From Azospirillum picis (GTDB lineage: Bacteria; Pseudomonadota; Alphaproteobacteria; Azospirillales; Azospirillaceae): DNA of 64,000 bases. Below the pieces are notes generated by a model, which worked only from the letters and a program-made list of their open reading frames with translations, made no database searches and was not told the DNA's origin. Each line of letters starts with the position of its first letter. The first letter of the stretch is position 1. The DNA lies in the NCBI RefSeq assembly GCF_017876115.1, contig NZ_JAGINO010000010.1, forward strand, positions 1-64,000. The letters are read 5' to 3'. The position numbers and the translations under genes were made by a program. This document shows, piece by piece, positions 40,529 to 49,269 of the stretch.

Positions 40529-41164
40529 TCAGGCGATCACCTTGTCCTTGTAGGCACAGAGGTCGGCGACCGGGCAGATCGGGCAGTCGGGCTTGCGCGC
40601 CTTGCAGACATAGCGGCCGTGCAGGATCAGCCAGTGATGGGCATGGCGGCGGAAGAGCTTCGGCACGGCCTTCAGCAGCTTCGCCTCCACCGCGTCCGGC
40701 GTCTTGCCCGGGGCGAGGCCGGTGCGGTTGCCGACCCGGAAGATGTGGGTGTCGACGGCGATCGTCTCCTCGCCGAAAGCGACGTTCAGCACCACGTTCG
40801 CCGTCTTGCGGCCGACGCCCGGCAATTGTTCCAGCGCCTCGCGGTCGCGCGGCACCTCGCCGCCATGGCGCTCGATCAGCAGTTCCGACAGGCGGATGAC
40901 GTTCTTCGCCTTGGTGTTGAACAGGCCGATCGTCTTGATGTACCCGCGCAGCCCTTCCTCGCCCAGCGCCACCATCTGCTGCGGCGTGGTGACGACCGCG
41001 AACAGCGGCCCGGTCGCCCTGTTGACGCCGACGTCGGTCGCCTGGGCCGACAGCACGACGGCGACCAGCAGCGTGTAAGGATTGACGTATTCCAGCTCGC
41101 TCCGGGGCTCCGGATTGGCGGCGGACAGGCGGCGGAAGAATTCCTGGACGGCGGCGGGCTTCAT
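40529..41164 (-). CDS. nth: Endonuclease III
   Basis: 211-residue DNA glycosylase/AP lyase removing oxidised pyrimidines. The helix-hairpin-helix LPGVGRKTANVVL holds catalytic Lys120, Asp138 is in AVDTHIFRV, and the [4Fe-4S] ligands are Cys187, Cys194, Cys197 and Cys203 (CKARKPDCPICPVADLC). The ATG at 41164 gives the canonical start; longer in-frame sequence upstream is not homologous. It is divergent from the next gene. Confidence 0.96.
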   Translation of the reverse strand: MKPAAVQEFFRRLSAANPEPRSELEYVNPYTLLVAVVLSAQATDVGVNRATGPLFAVVTTPQQMVALGEEGLRGYIKTIGLFNTKAKNVIRLSELLIERHGGEVPRDREALEQLPGVGRKTANVVLNVAFGEETIAVDTHIFRVGNRTGLAPGKTPDAVEAKLLKAVPKLFRRHAHHWLILHGRYVCKARKPDCPICPVADLCAYKDKVIA

Positions 41165-41465
41165 CGCGCCACCATAGCCGCAACCGCCGGCATGGCGCCA
41201 GTGGCAGCCTGCGGGCGACCGCGGAGGTTGTCCCGGCCCGGCGGTCCGGCCGCTGTCGGCGCCAAATGCAATGAATAGACGCGAATTGCTGCAGACAGAC
41301 AAGAAAATGGCCGTCTTCAGGTTGAAGAAGACCACCGTTTGCGACTTCTCTGACGGCCAGGCCCACGCTATGATTTATCTCCAATTCAAAAAAGAACGCT
41401 ATGCCTGCAATAGGGCCTTGCCGGCGTCAATGGCGGCGACGGCCCGCCACATGGGGTTACGGGGG
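41165..41465. other. Divergent nth / STAS-like intergenic region
   Basis: A 301-base region holding the promoters of nth and the following gene. Around 41280-41400 it is unusually A/T-rich for this genome (AAAAAAGAACG, TATGATTTATC), suggesting promoter elements, but I cannot settle a -35/-10 pair. No small gene is supported. Confidence 0.4.
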
Positions 41466-41918
41466 ATGACGGCGTCCTATTTCGTGAAAAGGGCCGAGTG
41501 GGGCCTGCATGTCAGGTTGCAGGGAGCACTCGCGCGCGAGCAGCGCGACGGCATCGTGCGCCGGATCGAAGACCACTGCGCCGAATTCGCCGTCGGCAAC
41601 GAGCCGTGGAGCAGCCTGATCGAGTTCGACCATTTCGAGGCCGACGATTTCCGGCCGGAGATGGTGGTGGCGCTGATGCGGCTGGCCCGCCGCTGCGGGC
41701 ACCAGCGCAGCGCCGTGGTGATGACGGACTGGCACTGGGCCTCGGCGATGGCCGACGCCATGATCACCGCCGGCACCGACGATCAGGTCCGCATCTTCGT
41801 CCAGGCGGTGCGGCGGGCGGACGGCGGGCACGGCCGGGAGGACCTGTCCGGGCTGGACGGCGCCATGGCCTGGGTTCTCCACGGCGGGGCGGTGCCGATG
41901 GTCTCGAAGGCGGCATAA
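41466..41918 (+). CDS. Hypothetical protein, SpoIIAA/STAS-like
   Basis: 150 residues. The layout AEWGLHVRLQGALAREQRDGIVRRIEDHCAEF...WSSLIEFDHFEADDFRPEMVVALMRLARRCGHQRSAVVMTDWHWASAMADAMITAG resembles the SpoIIAA-like (STAS-related) fold of small soluble proteins. The ATG at 41466 (GGGGG upstream) gives a compact domain; in-frame sequence back to 41271 includes A/T-rich non-coding-looking DNA. Function unknown. A DUF2244 gene follows after 53 bases. Confidence 0.65.
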   Translation: MTASYFVKRAEWGLHVRLQGALAREQRDGIVRRIEDHCAEFAVGNEPWSSLIEFDHFEADDFRPEMVVALMRLARRCGHQRSAVVMTDWHWASAMADAMITAGTDDQVRIFVQAVRRADGGHGREDLSGLDGAMAWVLHGGAVPMVSKAA

Positions 41919-41971
41919 CCCAGCCTTTCCCGCCATTTGCAGGGGCCTCCGGGTCCGCTAGACTGGGGGGC

Positions 41972-42538
41972 ATGCCCATCCGTGCCCCCGAAGATCCCAC
42001 CGGGACCGGCGGCGACGCCGGCAGCGAGCCCGGCGCCGTGCGCGTCTTCTTCGACGCCATCCTCCACCCGCACCGCAGCCTGGGGCGGGCCGGGTTCCGG
42101 ATCCTGATGGGCGTCGTCATCCTGATGAACCTGATCGTCGCCGGCATCTTCGTCGCCAACGGAGCCTGGCCGGTGGTGCCCTTCTGCGGGCTCGACGTGC
42201 TGGCCCTGTGGCTGGCCTTCCGGGTCAGCTACCGCTCGGCCCGCCAGTACGAGCGGGTGCGGCTGACCGACCGGGCGCTGACCGTCCAGCGCGTCCATTG
42301 GAAGGTGCCGGAGCGGCGCTGGAGCTTCCATCCCTACTGGCTGCGGATCAGCCACGACGAACGGGCCGACCATGCCCGCCGCGGCCCGGCCGGTCAGGTC
42401 ACGCTGACCTCGCACGGCCAGTCGGTCGGGGTCGGTTCCTTCCTGTCGCCGCAGGAGCGCTCCACCTTTGCGCGGGCGCTCGGCGACGCCTTGCGCGACT
42501 GGCGCCGTCCACCCTGCCCGCCGGCACCGGCGGGATGA
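41972..42538 (+). CDS. DUF2244 family membrane protein
   Basis: 188 residues. VFFDAILHPHRSLGRAGFRILM is the DUF2244 signature, followed by two membrane segments (GVVILMNLIVAGIFVANGAWP and LDVLALWLAFRVSY) and a soluble C-terminal domain (VRLTDRALTVQRVHWKVPERRWSFHPYWLRI). The family occurs across alphaproteobacteria and has no known function. The ATG is preceded by GGGGGG. Confidence 0.82.
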   Translation: MPIRAPEDPTGTGGDAGSEPGAVRVFFDAILHPHRSLGRAGFRILMGVVILMNLIVAGIFVANGAWPVVPFCGLDVLALWLAFRVSYRSARQYERVRLTDRALTVQRVHWKVPERRWSFHPYWLRISHDERADHARRGPAGQVTLTSHGQSVGVGSFLSPQERSTFARALGDALRDWRRPPCPPAPAG

Positions 42539-42625
42539 CGGCGGCTGGATGACGGCAGGATGAGGGCGGCGGCATGATGGCGGCAGACCGCGGGGTGGGG
42601 GGCGCCTGCCGATCGCCCGGCGAGG

Positions 42626-43090
42626 TCAGCGCGACGCCTTGGCGTCCGACAGGCCGCGTTCGTCCAGCTCCTCGTCGACTTCGCGCTCCACCGCCCGCTC
42701 GACCTTTTCGTCGATGCGGTGGTCGAGGCAGTCGGCGGCCTTGGCGAGCTTCTCGAAGCTGCTCTTCACCTTGGCCAGTTCGGCCTCCGACATCTCCTCC
42801 AGGTCGATCATGCCGTTGCGGGCGGAGTGGGTGGCGCGGATCAGCTCGTCCAGCTTCAGGTGGATGGCCTGGGTGTCGCGGTTCTGGGCATTCTGGATGA
42901 TGAACACCATCAGGAAGGTGACGATGGTGGTCCCGGTGTTGATGACGAGTTGCCAGGTGTCGGAGAAGTGGAACAGGGGTCCGGTCACCGCCCAGACCAG
43001 GACCACGGCGAAGGCGGTGACGAAAGCGCCCGGCCGGCCGGACTGCCGCTCCATCCAGCGGGCAAAGCGGGAAAAGGCGTCGCTGATCAT
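42626..43090 (-). CDS. Low-affinity iron permease-like membrane protein
   Basis: 154 residues. The SDAFSRFARWMERQSGRPGAF start, two membrane helices (FVTAFAVVLVWAVTGPLFHF and VINTGTTIVTFLMVFIIQNAQNRDTQAIHLKLDELI) and a charged C-terminal helix match the small bacterial iron_permease family (related to fungal Fet4). Transport of iron is inferred from the family, not shown for bacterial members. The ATG at 43090 has GGAG upstream. It follows mscS by 89 bases on the same strand. Confidence 0.83.
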   Translation of the reverse strand: MISDAFSRFARWMERQSGRPGAFVTAFAVVLVWAVTGPLFHFSDTWQLVINTGTTIVTFLMVFIIQNAQNRDTQAIHLKLDELIRATHSARNGMIDLEEMSEAELAKVKSSFEKLAKAADCLDHRIDEKVERAVEREVDEELDERGLSDAKASR

Positions 43091-43179
43091 CGGTCTCGAA
43101 CTCCGGTTCGGGCCCCCCGGAAGGGAAACGCCCGGCCGAGCCGGGCGGTTCCACCTGAGTCCGCTTGCCCTCCCGCGCG

Positions 43180-45540
43180 TCAGGAGCCCTGGCTCAACAC
43201 CTCGGCCAGCGCGCGGTCGTGGGTGTTCTGGCCGACGACGAGCTGCATCGACTGGGTCGGCATGCTGATGCCCAGCTCGTCGAACCGCTTCTTCAGCAGG
43301 CGGTTGAACTCGCGGCTGACGCCCCACTGGCGGGTCGGCCGGGTCTTGAACTGGGCCAGGATGTTGATGCCGGTGTCCGACAGCTTGTCGACGCCCAGCA
43401 CCTCCAGCGGGTTGAGGATGTCGGCGGCGAACTGCGGCTGGGCCTGCACCTCGGCCCCCGTCTCCTTGAGGACGGCGATGATGCGGTCGGGATCCTCGCG
43501 GTTGGACACCGTGACGTTGAACAGCGTGACCGAGAAGTCCTTGCTCATGTTCTTCACCGTGGTCACCGCGCTGAAGGGCACGGAGTGCACGGCGCCAGCG
43601 CCGTCGCGCAGGCGGATGGAACGGATGGAGATCGCCTCCACCGTGCCGGAATGGCCGCCGCCGACGTCCACCACGTCGCCGACCGACACCGTGTCCTCGA
43701 ACAGGATGAACAGGCCGGTGATGATGTCCTTGACCAGCGTCTGCGACCCGAAACCGATGGCCAGGCCGACGACACCGGCACCGGCCAGCAGCGGCGCGAT
43801 GTTGACGCCCAGTTCCGACAGGGTGATCAGCGACACCATCGTCACCAGCAGGATCAGGAAGGCGTTGCGCAGAAGCGGCAGCAGCGTGCGCATGCGGGCG
43901 CTGCGCTCGATGCGGGTGCCGTTGCGGTCGGTGGTGCGCAGGAAATGCTCAATCAGCGCGCTCACCACCTCCCAGGCGACGATGGCGCCGGCCAGCAGCA
44001 GGCCGATGGAGATGGTGCTGCCGACGATGCGGCGGCCGGCGGTGGATTCGACCAGGCCGAGCGTGTCGATGCCCCAGCCGTTCAGGGCGGCGCCGAGCGC
44101 CACCAGCCAGATGATCGCCTTGCCGATGCGCTGCACGATCGGCAGGTAATGGAAGGCGCGGGTGTGGAGCTGCGGCAGGTTGCCGGCAAGCTCGCGGTTC
44201 ATGGTCAGGCCGCGGCGCAGCGCGCGGTTGAGGCCGCCGACCAGCAGGCGCGCCACCACCACCGCCACGATGGTCACCGCGGTGCCACGGGCCAGGAATT
44301 CGAAGCCGCCATAGACGTTCAGCACCCAGACGCCGAGAGTCACCACGACGTAGAGGATGGCCAGCACGTGCCAGATCTCGGCGAAGCGGCGGCGGGCGGT
44401 GCGCAGGACGGCGCCCTGCCCCTCGGCCTCGCGCCGCGCGGTCGCCAGCGGGTCGCCGTCGCCCGACAGCGGGTTGCCGCGCATCCATTCGGCGACGCCG
44501 ACGCGGTTCTGCAGGATCAGCGCGATCAGCATGCCGGCGATCACCACGCCCAGCAGCTTCAGCAGCGCGCCGTAGGCCCCGAGCGGCAGGCCCAGCACAT
44601 AGGCGCCTTCCGCCAGGAAATAGCCGTAGACGGCGACGGCGATCAGGCGGCGCGACCAGACGTAGCAGCGGCGCGCGCCGGCGTCGCTGGTGTGGACCAG
44701 CCGCAGGTTGGCGGCATCCGGCGCGAACAGCATCCGCACCACGATCAGCAGCGCCTGGGTGATGACGGTGGCGTTCACCACCGCCAGCGCGACCAGCCGC
44801 ACGCGCGGCGCCGGCTCCGTCACCGACAGGATGGCGTAGGCGACGACGATGAAGCCGACGATCGGCGCCAGCTCCAGCACGGCGCGGCCGAGCAGCATCG
44901 GGATGCGCAGCAGCGCCGAGCCGACATGCCGGGCCGCCAGCGCATGGCGCGGCCGGCTGAGCAGCCAGGTGATGCCGCGGGCGGCCACCGCGCCGATGCC
45001 GAGGATCATGGCGAGCTGGATGGCGATCTGCACCCAGCGTTCGCGCGCGGTGTCGTCGCTGGCCTGCCGCTGCACCCAGGACAGGGCGCCGGGCAGGTCG
45101 GAGAAGACGTTGGCGACCTGCACGAGCTGGCGGCTGACCACGTCCATCCGCGCCGCCAGGAAGGCCAGCGCCCGGGCGCCGATGGTCTGCGGCAGCGCCG
45201 CCTCGCCTTCGTCGGCCTTGGCCTGGGCCAGCCCGCGCTGCGCGGTGATCAGGTTGCGCAACTGCGTCACCAGTTGCGTGCGCGCGTCCTGGTTCTCCAG
45301 CGTGCCGACCAGCGCCTCGAGCTGCTGCACCGTCGCCTCGTCGACCACCACCGGGGCGGCGGTCCCCGCGGCGTCACCTCCGGCGGGGGCGGCGGCGGGA
45401 GCCGCCACACCGGGGACCGGGGCGGCGGCCAGGGCCGGCCCGCCCGGCCCGGCGGCGACCACGGCCAGCAGCAGAACGGCAAGGCCGGTGGAAAGCAGGA
45501 AGCGCCAGGCTCGTGCGACGGACGTAACGGACCGGATCAT
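43180..45540 (-). CDS. MscS family mechanosensitive ion channel, large form
   Basis: 786 residues. A signal peptide (RFLLSTGLAVLLLAVVAAGP...ALA), a periplasmic helical region (VVVDEATVQQLEALVGTLENQ...), about ten membrane helices, then the MscS pore and beta domain (APLLAGAGVVGLAIGFGSQTLVKDIITGLFILFEDTVSVGDVVDVGGGHSGTVEAISIRSIRLRDGAGAVHSVPFS) and the cytoplasmic vestibule. Large MscS paralogues release solutes at hypo-osmotic shock. The ATG at 45540 gives a proper signal peptide. A promoter-like pair lies at 45677-45705. Confidence 0.9.
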   Translation of the reverse strand: MIRSVTSVARAWRFLLSTGLAVLLLAVVAAGPGGPALAAAPVPGVAAPAAAPAGGDAAGTAAPVVVDEATVQQLEALVGTLENQDARTQLVTQLRNLITAQRGLAQAKADEGEAALPQTIGARALAFLAARMDVVSRQLVQVANVFSDLPGALSWVQRQASDDTARERWVQIAIQLAMILGIGAVAARGITWLLSRPRHALAARHVGSALLRIPMLLGRAVLELAPIVGFIVVAYAILSVTEPAPRVRLVALAVVNATVITQALLIVVRMLFAPDAANLRLVHTSDAGARRCYVWSRRLIAVAVYGYFLAEGAYVLGLPLGAYGALLKLLGVVIAGMLIALILQNRVGVAEWMRGNPLSGDGDPLATARREAEGQGAVLRTARRRFAEIWHVLAILYVVVTLGVWVLNVYGGFEFLARGTAVTIVAVVVARLLVGGLNRALRRGLTMNRELAGNLPQLHTRAFHYLPIVQRIGKAIIWLVALGAALNGWGIDTLGLVESTAGRRIVGSTISIGLLLAGAIVAWEVVSALIEHFLRTTDRNGTRIERSARMRTLLPLLRNAFLILLVTMVSLITLSELGVNIAPLLAGAGVVGLAIGFGSQTLVKDIITGLFILFEDTVSVGDVVDVGGGHSGTVEAISIRSIRLRDGAGAVHSVPFSAVTTVKNMSKDFSVTLFNVTVSNREDPDRIIAVLKETGAEVQAQPQFAADILNPLEVLGVDKLSDTGINILAQFKTRPTRQWGVSREFNRLLKKRFDELGISMPTQSMQLVVGQNTHDRALAEVLSQGS

Positions 45541-45676
45541 CGACTCATCACTCGGGTGGTCTTGAACAATCGGGCGGGGGCGGAGCGGCTTGGGCGGACC
45601 GGCCTGGGCGGCCGGCCCGGAGCCGGGTTGCCCGACTATGTCGCGGGACCGCGGCTCCAACAAGCGGGGCTTCGGG

Positions 45677-45705
45677 AAGTTAGTTCTCGCGCTTGCGCTT
45701 GCCAA
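45677..45705 (-). promoter_or_regulatory. Likely mscS promoter
   Basis: On the minus strand TTGGCA (45705-45700) and TAACTT (45682-45677) are 17 bases apart, about 130 bases before the MscS start. Confidence 0.45.
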
Positions 45706-45768
45706 CCCGGCCGCCCGAACCTTTTTTAAACGCAGCCGCCGCCCGAACCGCTGAGACAAGGATATGCC

Positions 45769-46566
45769 ATGAACGATACACCGACCGGCACGCCGACAGG
45801 ATCCGGCGATGGCAAGGGGCCGGAGCCCCGCCCGGAGATCGAAGGCGAGATCGAAGGCGAGATCGAAGGCGAGATCGAAGGCGGGATCGAAAGCGAGGCC
45901 GGGAGCGGGATCGAGCGCGAGGGCGCGGTCCGCGACAAGCTGGTGGCCACCAAGGAGCAGTGGGCGCGCGACGGCCGCGCGCTGACCGGCCATGCCGGCG
46001 ACCCGGCACGCGACCGGCTGCCGCCGGGCCAGCGGCTGGTCACCGAATGGCCGGTGCTGGACCTCGGCGTCACGCCGAAGGTGACGACCGGCAACTGGAC
46101 GCTGACGGTCGACGGGCTGGTCGAGACCCCGCTGTCCTGGCGCTGGGAGGATTTCCAGGCGCAGCCGCAGGAGCGCTTCGTCTCCGACATCCACTGCGTC
46201 ACCACCTGGTCGCGCTACGACAACCGCTGGGACGGGGTCGGCGCCCGCCGGCTTCTGGAGCTGGCGCGGCCGAAGCCGGAAGCCCGCTTCGTCGTCTTCC
46301 ATTCCTTCGACGGCTACACCACCAACGTGGCGCTGTCGGATTTCGACGACGACGGCGTGCTGCTGGCGACGCGCTGGGAAGGCCAGCCGATCAGCCGCGA
46401 CCATGGCGGGCCGGTGCGCGTCGTGCTGCCCAAGCTGTATTTCTGGAAGAGCGCCAAGTGGGTGAAGCGGATCGAGCTGCTGGACAGCGACCGCAAGGGC
46501 TATTGGGAGGTGCGCGGCTACAACAACCACGCCGACCCCTGGCTGGAGGAGCGCTATTCGGACTGA
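45769..46566 (+). CDS. Sulfite oxidase-like molybdopterin-dependent oxidoreductase
   Basis: 265 residues with the oxidoreductase molybdopterin-binding domain: WTLTVDGLVETPLSWRWEDF, the molybdenum-ligand Cys143 in SDIHCVTTWSRYDNRWDGV, FHSFDGYTTNVAL and SAKWVKRIELLD. There is no Tat or Sec signal, unlike YedY/MsrP, so it is likely cytosolic. The N-terminal 50 residues are acidic and contain four EIEG units and a GIES, encoded by a 12-bp tandem repeat. Electron partner unknown. Divergent from mscS, ends just before a tRNA gene. Confidence 0.88.
   Translation: MNDTPTGTPTGSGDGKGPEPRPEIEGEIEGEIEGEIEGGIESEAGSGIEREGAVRDKLVATKEQWARDGRALTGHAGDPARDRLPPGQRLVTEWPVLDLGVTPKVTTGNWTLTVDGLVETPLSWRWEDFQAQPQERFVSDIHCVTTWSRYDNRWDGVGARRLLELARPKPEARFVVFHSFDGYTTNVALSDFDDDGVLLATRWEGQPISRDHGGPVRVVLPKLYFWKSAKWVKRIELLDSDRKGYWEVRGYNNHADPWLEERYSD
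45835..45894. repeat. In-frame 12-bp tandem repeat x5
   Basis: GAGATCGAAGGC occurs four times exactly and a fifth time as GGGATCGAAAGC, encoding residues 23-42 (EIEG x4, GIES) of the molybdopterin oxidoreductase. Units are multiples of three, so copy-number change would keep the frame. Confidence 0.9.
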
Positions 46567-46623
46567 CCGGCGGCGAAAGCCCCTTTCACGGCGCGGACGA
46601 AACCGTTAAGGTGCGGCGCAAGT

Positions 46624-46700
46624 GGCCCCGTAGCTCATCAGGATAGAGCGCGAGTTTCCTAAACTTGAGGCAGCAGGTTCGAGTCCTGCCGGGGTCACCA
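46624..46700 (+). tRNA. tRNA-Arg(CCT)
   Basis: A complete cloverleaf: acceptor GGCCCCG/CGGGGTC, D-arm GCTC/GAGC, anticodon stem CGAGT/ACTTG with loop TTCCTAA (anticodon CCT, reads AGG), T-arm GCAGG/CCTGC with loop TTCGAGT, and an encoded CCA (46698-46700). No integrated element is seen at its 3' end. Confidence 0.95.
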
Positions 46701-46770
46701 CCGTCCGCCCCTGTTCATCGGGTACGGGTGCGCAACCGATGGGCGCGCACCAGGTCAGTGCGCGACGATG

Positions 46771-47253
46771 TCAGTGCGCGACGATGGCGCAGACCGTCGC
46801 CTTCGCCGCCGTCGCCAGGTCGGCCGGCGCCAGCACGATCTGCAGGCCGCGCCGCCCGCCATTCACCACCATTTCGGGCAATCCGCCGGCACTGGCGTCG
46901 ATGAAGGTCGGCAGCGCCTTCTTCTGGCCGAGCGGGCTGATGCCGCCGACCAGGAAGCCGGTGGTCTTCTCCGCCAGCGCCGGATCGGCCAGATCGGCCT
47001 TCTTCGCCCCGGCCGCCGCGGCGATGGCTTTCAGGTCGAGCTTGGCGGCGACCGGGATGACGGCGCAGGCCAGTCCCCTGGGCTCGAGCTGCACGATCAG
47101 CGTCTTGTAGACGATGGCGGGGTCGAGCCCCAGCGACTCGGCGGCGTGCAGGCCGATGGCGTCGGCCGAGGGGTCGTACGCGTATTCCAGCAGCCGGAAG
47201 GCCACGCCCGCCGCCTTCGCCGCATTCACCGCCGGTGTCACCTTCGCCGCCAT
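46771..47253 (-). CDS. ybaK: YbaK/EbsC family aminoacyl-tRNA deacylase
   Basis: 160 residues of the YbaK/ProX editing domain: VAFRLLEYAYDPSADAIGLHAAESLGLDPAIVYKTLIVQL and PVAAKLDLKAIAAAAGAKKADLADPALAEKTTGFLVGGISPLGQKKALPTFID, the latter with the GxxxGGISPxG motif. YbaK hydrolyses mischarged Cys-tRNA-Pro. The ATG at 47253 is chosen over a GTG three codons earlier. It converges on the tRNA-Arg gene. Confidence 0.93.
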   Translation of the reverse strand: MAAKVTPAVNAAKAAGVAFRLLEYAYDPSADAIGLHAAESLGLDPAIVYKTLIVQLEPRGLACAVIPVAAKLDLKAIAAAAGAKKADLADPALAEKTTGFLVGGISPLGQKKALPTFIDASAGGLPEMVVNGGRRGLQIVLAPADLATAAKATVCAIVAH

Positions 47254-47360
47254 GTCCCGCACCGCTCACTGACAAATAGCGGCCGCGAGCTTGGCAGCCG
47301 GCGCAAGGGGTGTAAAGCCCCGGGGAGCGGGCGGGGCCGGGAGGCCGGCCCCTTCGGCCG

Positions 47361-48083
47361 TCACTCCATCCCGCGCGAGGTCGGGTTGCCGATCATCGTC
47401 AGGAACTCGCGGCGGGTCGAGGGGTCGGTGCGGAAGGCGCCCAGCATGCGGCTGGTCACCATGGTGACGCCGGTCTTGTGCACGCCGCGGGTGGTCATGC
47501 ACTGGTGCTGCGCCTCGACCACCACGGCCACGCCTTCCGGCTGCAGGACCTCGTCGATGGTGTTGGCGATCTGCGCCGTCATCTTCTCCTGGATCTGCAG
47601 GCGCTTGCCGTAGGCTTCGACCAGCCGCGCCAGCTTGGAGATGCCGACGACGCGGCGCCTCGGCAGGTAGGCGACGTGCGCCTTGCCGATGATCGGCACC
47701 ATGTGGTGCTCGCAGTAGGACTCCACGCGGATGTCGCGCAGCACGACCATCTCGTCGTAGCCGTCGGTCTCCTCGAAGGTGCGCGACAGGATCTCCACGG
47801 GGTCGACGGCATAGCCGGCGAAGAACTCCTCGTAGGACCGGACGACGCGGTCCGGCGTGCCGGCCAGCCCCTCGCGCCCCGGATCGTCGCCGGCCCAGCG
47901 GATCAGCGTGCGTACGGCGTCCTCGGCCTCCGCGCGCGACGGGCGGGCACCCGCGGAGGGAGAGACGGAAGCAGCGGACCGGGTCTGCCCGCCGCCGTCT
48001 TGCCCGGCGCCATTCTGCCCGGCGTCGAGCACGGTTCCGGCAAGCGGGGTCTTGTTGGCCGTCAAGGGAGACATCCTTTCCAT
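47361..48083 (-). CDS. folE: GTP cyclohydrolase I
   Basis: 240 residues: a variable N-terminus rich in Gly/Ala/Ser (about 45), then the FolE core ([36 protein letters not shown]). Zinc ligands and catalytic His are in [22 protein letters not shown] and [12 protein letters not shown]. It opens the GTP ring to make dihydroneopterin triphosphate for folate. The start is uncertain: ATG 48083, an ATG three codons later touching GGAAAGG, or a TTG after it. A good promoter lies at 48296-48324, giving a leader of about 200 bases. Confidence 0.95.
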   Translation of the reverse strand: MERMSPLTANKTPLAGTVLDAGQNGAGQDGGGQTRSAASVSPSAGARPSRAEAEDAVRTLIRWAGDDPGREGLAGTPDRVVRSYEEFFAGYAVDPVEILSRTFEETDGYDEMVVLRDIRVESYCEHHMVPIIGKAHVAYLPRRRVVGISKLARLVEAYGKRLQIQEKMTAQIANTIDEVLQPEGVAVVVEAQHQCMTTRGVHKTGVTMVTSRMLGAFRTDPSTRREFLTMIGNPTSRGME

Positions 48084-48295
48084 GGCTGGGCGGCGCCTTC
48101 AGGCGGCGTTCGCGCAACGCGCCCGTCTGTGGGTAGAGGCTGTACGGAGCCGGGGCATGGACGGATCAACCGACCGGCCGTGCAGCCGGCCCGTGCAACC
48201 GGCCCGTGAGCCGGATGGCGGCACCCTGCCGGGCCTCTTGCCCGCCGGCACCGGCCCTCCGGAAGTCGCAAGATGGTTCCCGCCCTATGGCCTTC

Positions 48296-48324
48296 AAGGT
48301 AGGGGCAGCCATGCGGCTTGTCAA
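48296..48324 (-). promoter_or_regulatory. Likely folE promoter
   Basis: On the minus strand a perfect TTGACA (48324-48319) is followed after 17 bases by TACCTT (48301-48296). Transcription would reach folE 205-215 bases downstream. It lies just below the apaG stop. Confidence 0.6.
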
Positions 48325-48358
48325 AGACGGCCGGGGCCGGAGGAAGCCGGGGTGCGGC

Positions 48359-48751
48359 TCAGTTCAGGCGCATCGGCTGGTGCGGGCTGTCGAGCGAAAA
48401 GGCCGGGATGGCGACATCGAAGGAGCGGCCGTCCGCCCCTTCCATGCCATAGCTGCCGGCCATGATGCCCGACGGCGTGCCGAGCGGCGTGCCGCTGGTG
48501 TATTCGAAATGGCCGCCCGGCTCCAGCACCGGCTGTTCGCCGACCACGCCCGGCCCCCGCACCTCCTGCACGCGCCCCATGGCGTCGGTGATGCGCCAGT
48601 GGCGGGTCCGGAGCTGCACCGTCTCCCGCCCCTCGTTCTCGATCCGCACATGGTAGGCCCAGACATAGCGCCCGTCCGCCGGGGCGGACTGGTCCTCCAG
48701 GAACACGGGCTGGACGGTGACGCGGATATCGTTGGTGACGGCGGTGTACAT
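48359..48751 (-). CDS. apaG: ApaG domain protein
   Basis: 130-residue single-domain ApaG with an immunoglobulin-like beta fold: [82 protein letters not shown] is nearly diagnostic. Linked genetically to metal efflux and Ap4A metabolism in enterobacteria, but its activity is unproven. It is upstream of folE on the same strand, with its own promoter region. Confidence 0.95.
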   Translation of the reverse strand: MYTAVTNDIRVTVQPVFLEDQSAPADGRYVWAYHVRIENEGRETVQLRTRHWRITDAMGRVQEVRGPGVVGEQPVLEPGGHFEYTSGTPLGTPSGIMAGSYGMEGADGRSFDVAIPAFSLDSPHQPMRLN

Positions 48752-49269
48752 GGCGCGGGATCCGGTTGCAGACGGTCCGGCGACCGGCTTCCGGCAGCCG
48801 GTCGGTTGGATCGGGGCAGGATAAAGTCACCCCCGCTGACTGTCCAGAACCGGGGGGACCTGGAGCCTGCGCCCCGCGGGACGGCGATCCCCGCCGGGGC
48901 AGGGGCCGCACAAACCGCGCCTGCACGAACCGGAAAGGCGGGCCGGGCATTCCCATGACCTGCACGCATTGTGATGGATACAGTCATGCAGTCACCCGGG
49001 GGCTCCATGGACTTGCGAGGGGGGAGGGTCGATGATATATGCGCAAGTCATCTGAAACGGCTCATGAGCCTCCTCCATGTCTCGTTCGCACGCTCTTCGC
49101 ATCCGACGACGGAGCCTCGCACCGCGCATTGCGGTTGCGGCCGTCCTTGGGTCGCGTGCGGACGCCAGAGGCCTTCCGGGAACCTGACACCCCGGACCTT
49201 CCGGCGGCGGCGCGATCCGCCCTCAAAAGACGCTTCACCGAAGTCTTTTTCCCGCCGGGAGCCCCACGC
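48752..49269. other. apaG / acetyltransferase divergent intergenic region
   Basis: A 518-base region without a supported gene. It holds a plus-strand promoter-like pair (49013-49041) about 230 bases before the acetyltransferase start, so a long leader is possible. The frame open from 49039 is Arg/Pro-rich, overlaps the -10 and lacks a ribosome binding site, so I do not count it as coding. Confidence 0.45.
49013..49041 (+). promoter_or_regulatory. Likely acetyltransferase promoter
   Basis: TTGCGA (49013-49018) and TATATG (49036-49041) are 17 bases apart, in a locally A/T-richer patch. Confidence 0.5.

Noticed and set aside
43165..45729. 854-codon open frame on the plus strand
   Set aside because: Antisense shadow of the MscS gene; Gln/His/Arg-rich with no domain.
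49039..49269. Longer N-terminus for the GNAT acetyltransferase from ATG 49039
   Set aside because: The upstream part is Arg/Pro-rich with no homology look, overlaps the -10 hexamer and has no ribosome binding site, whereas ATG 49270 has one.
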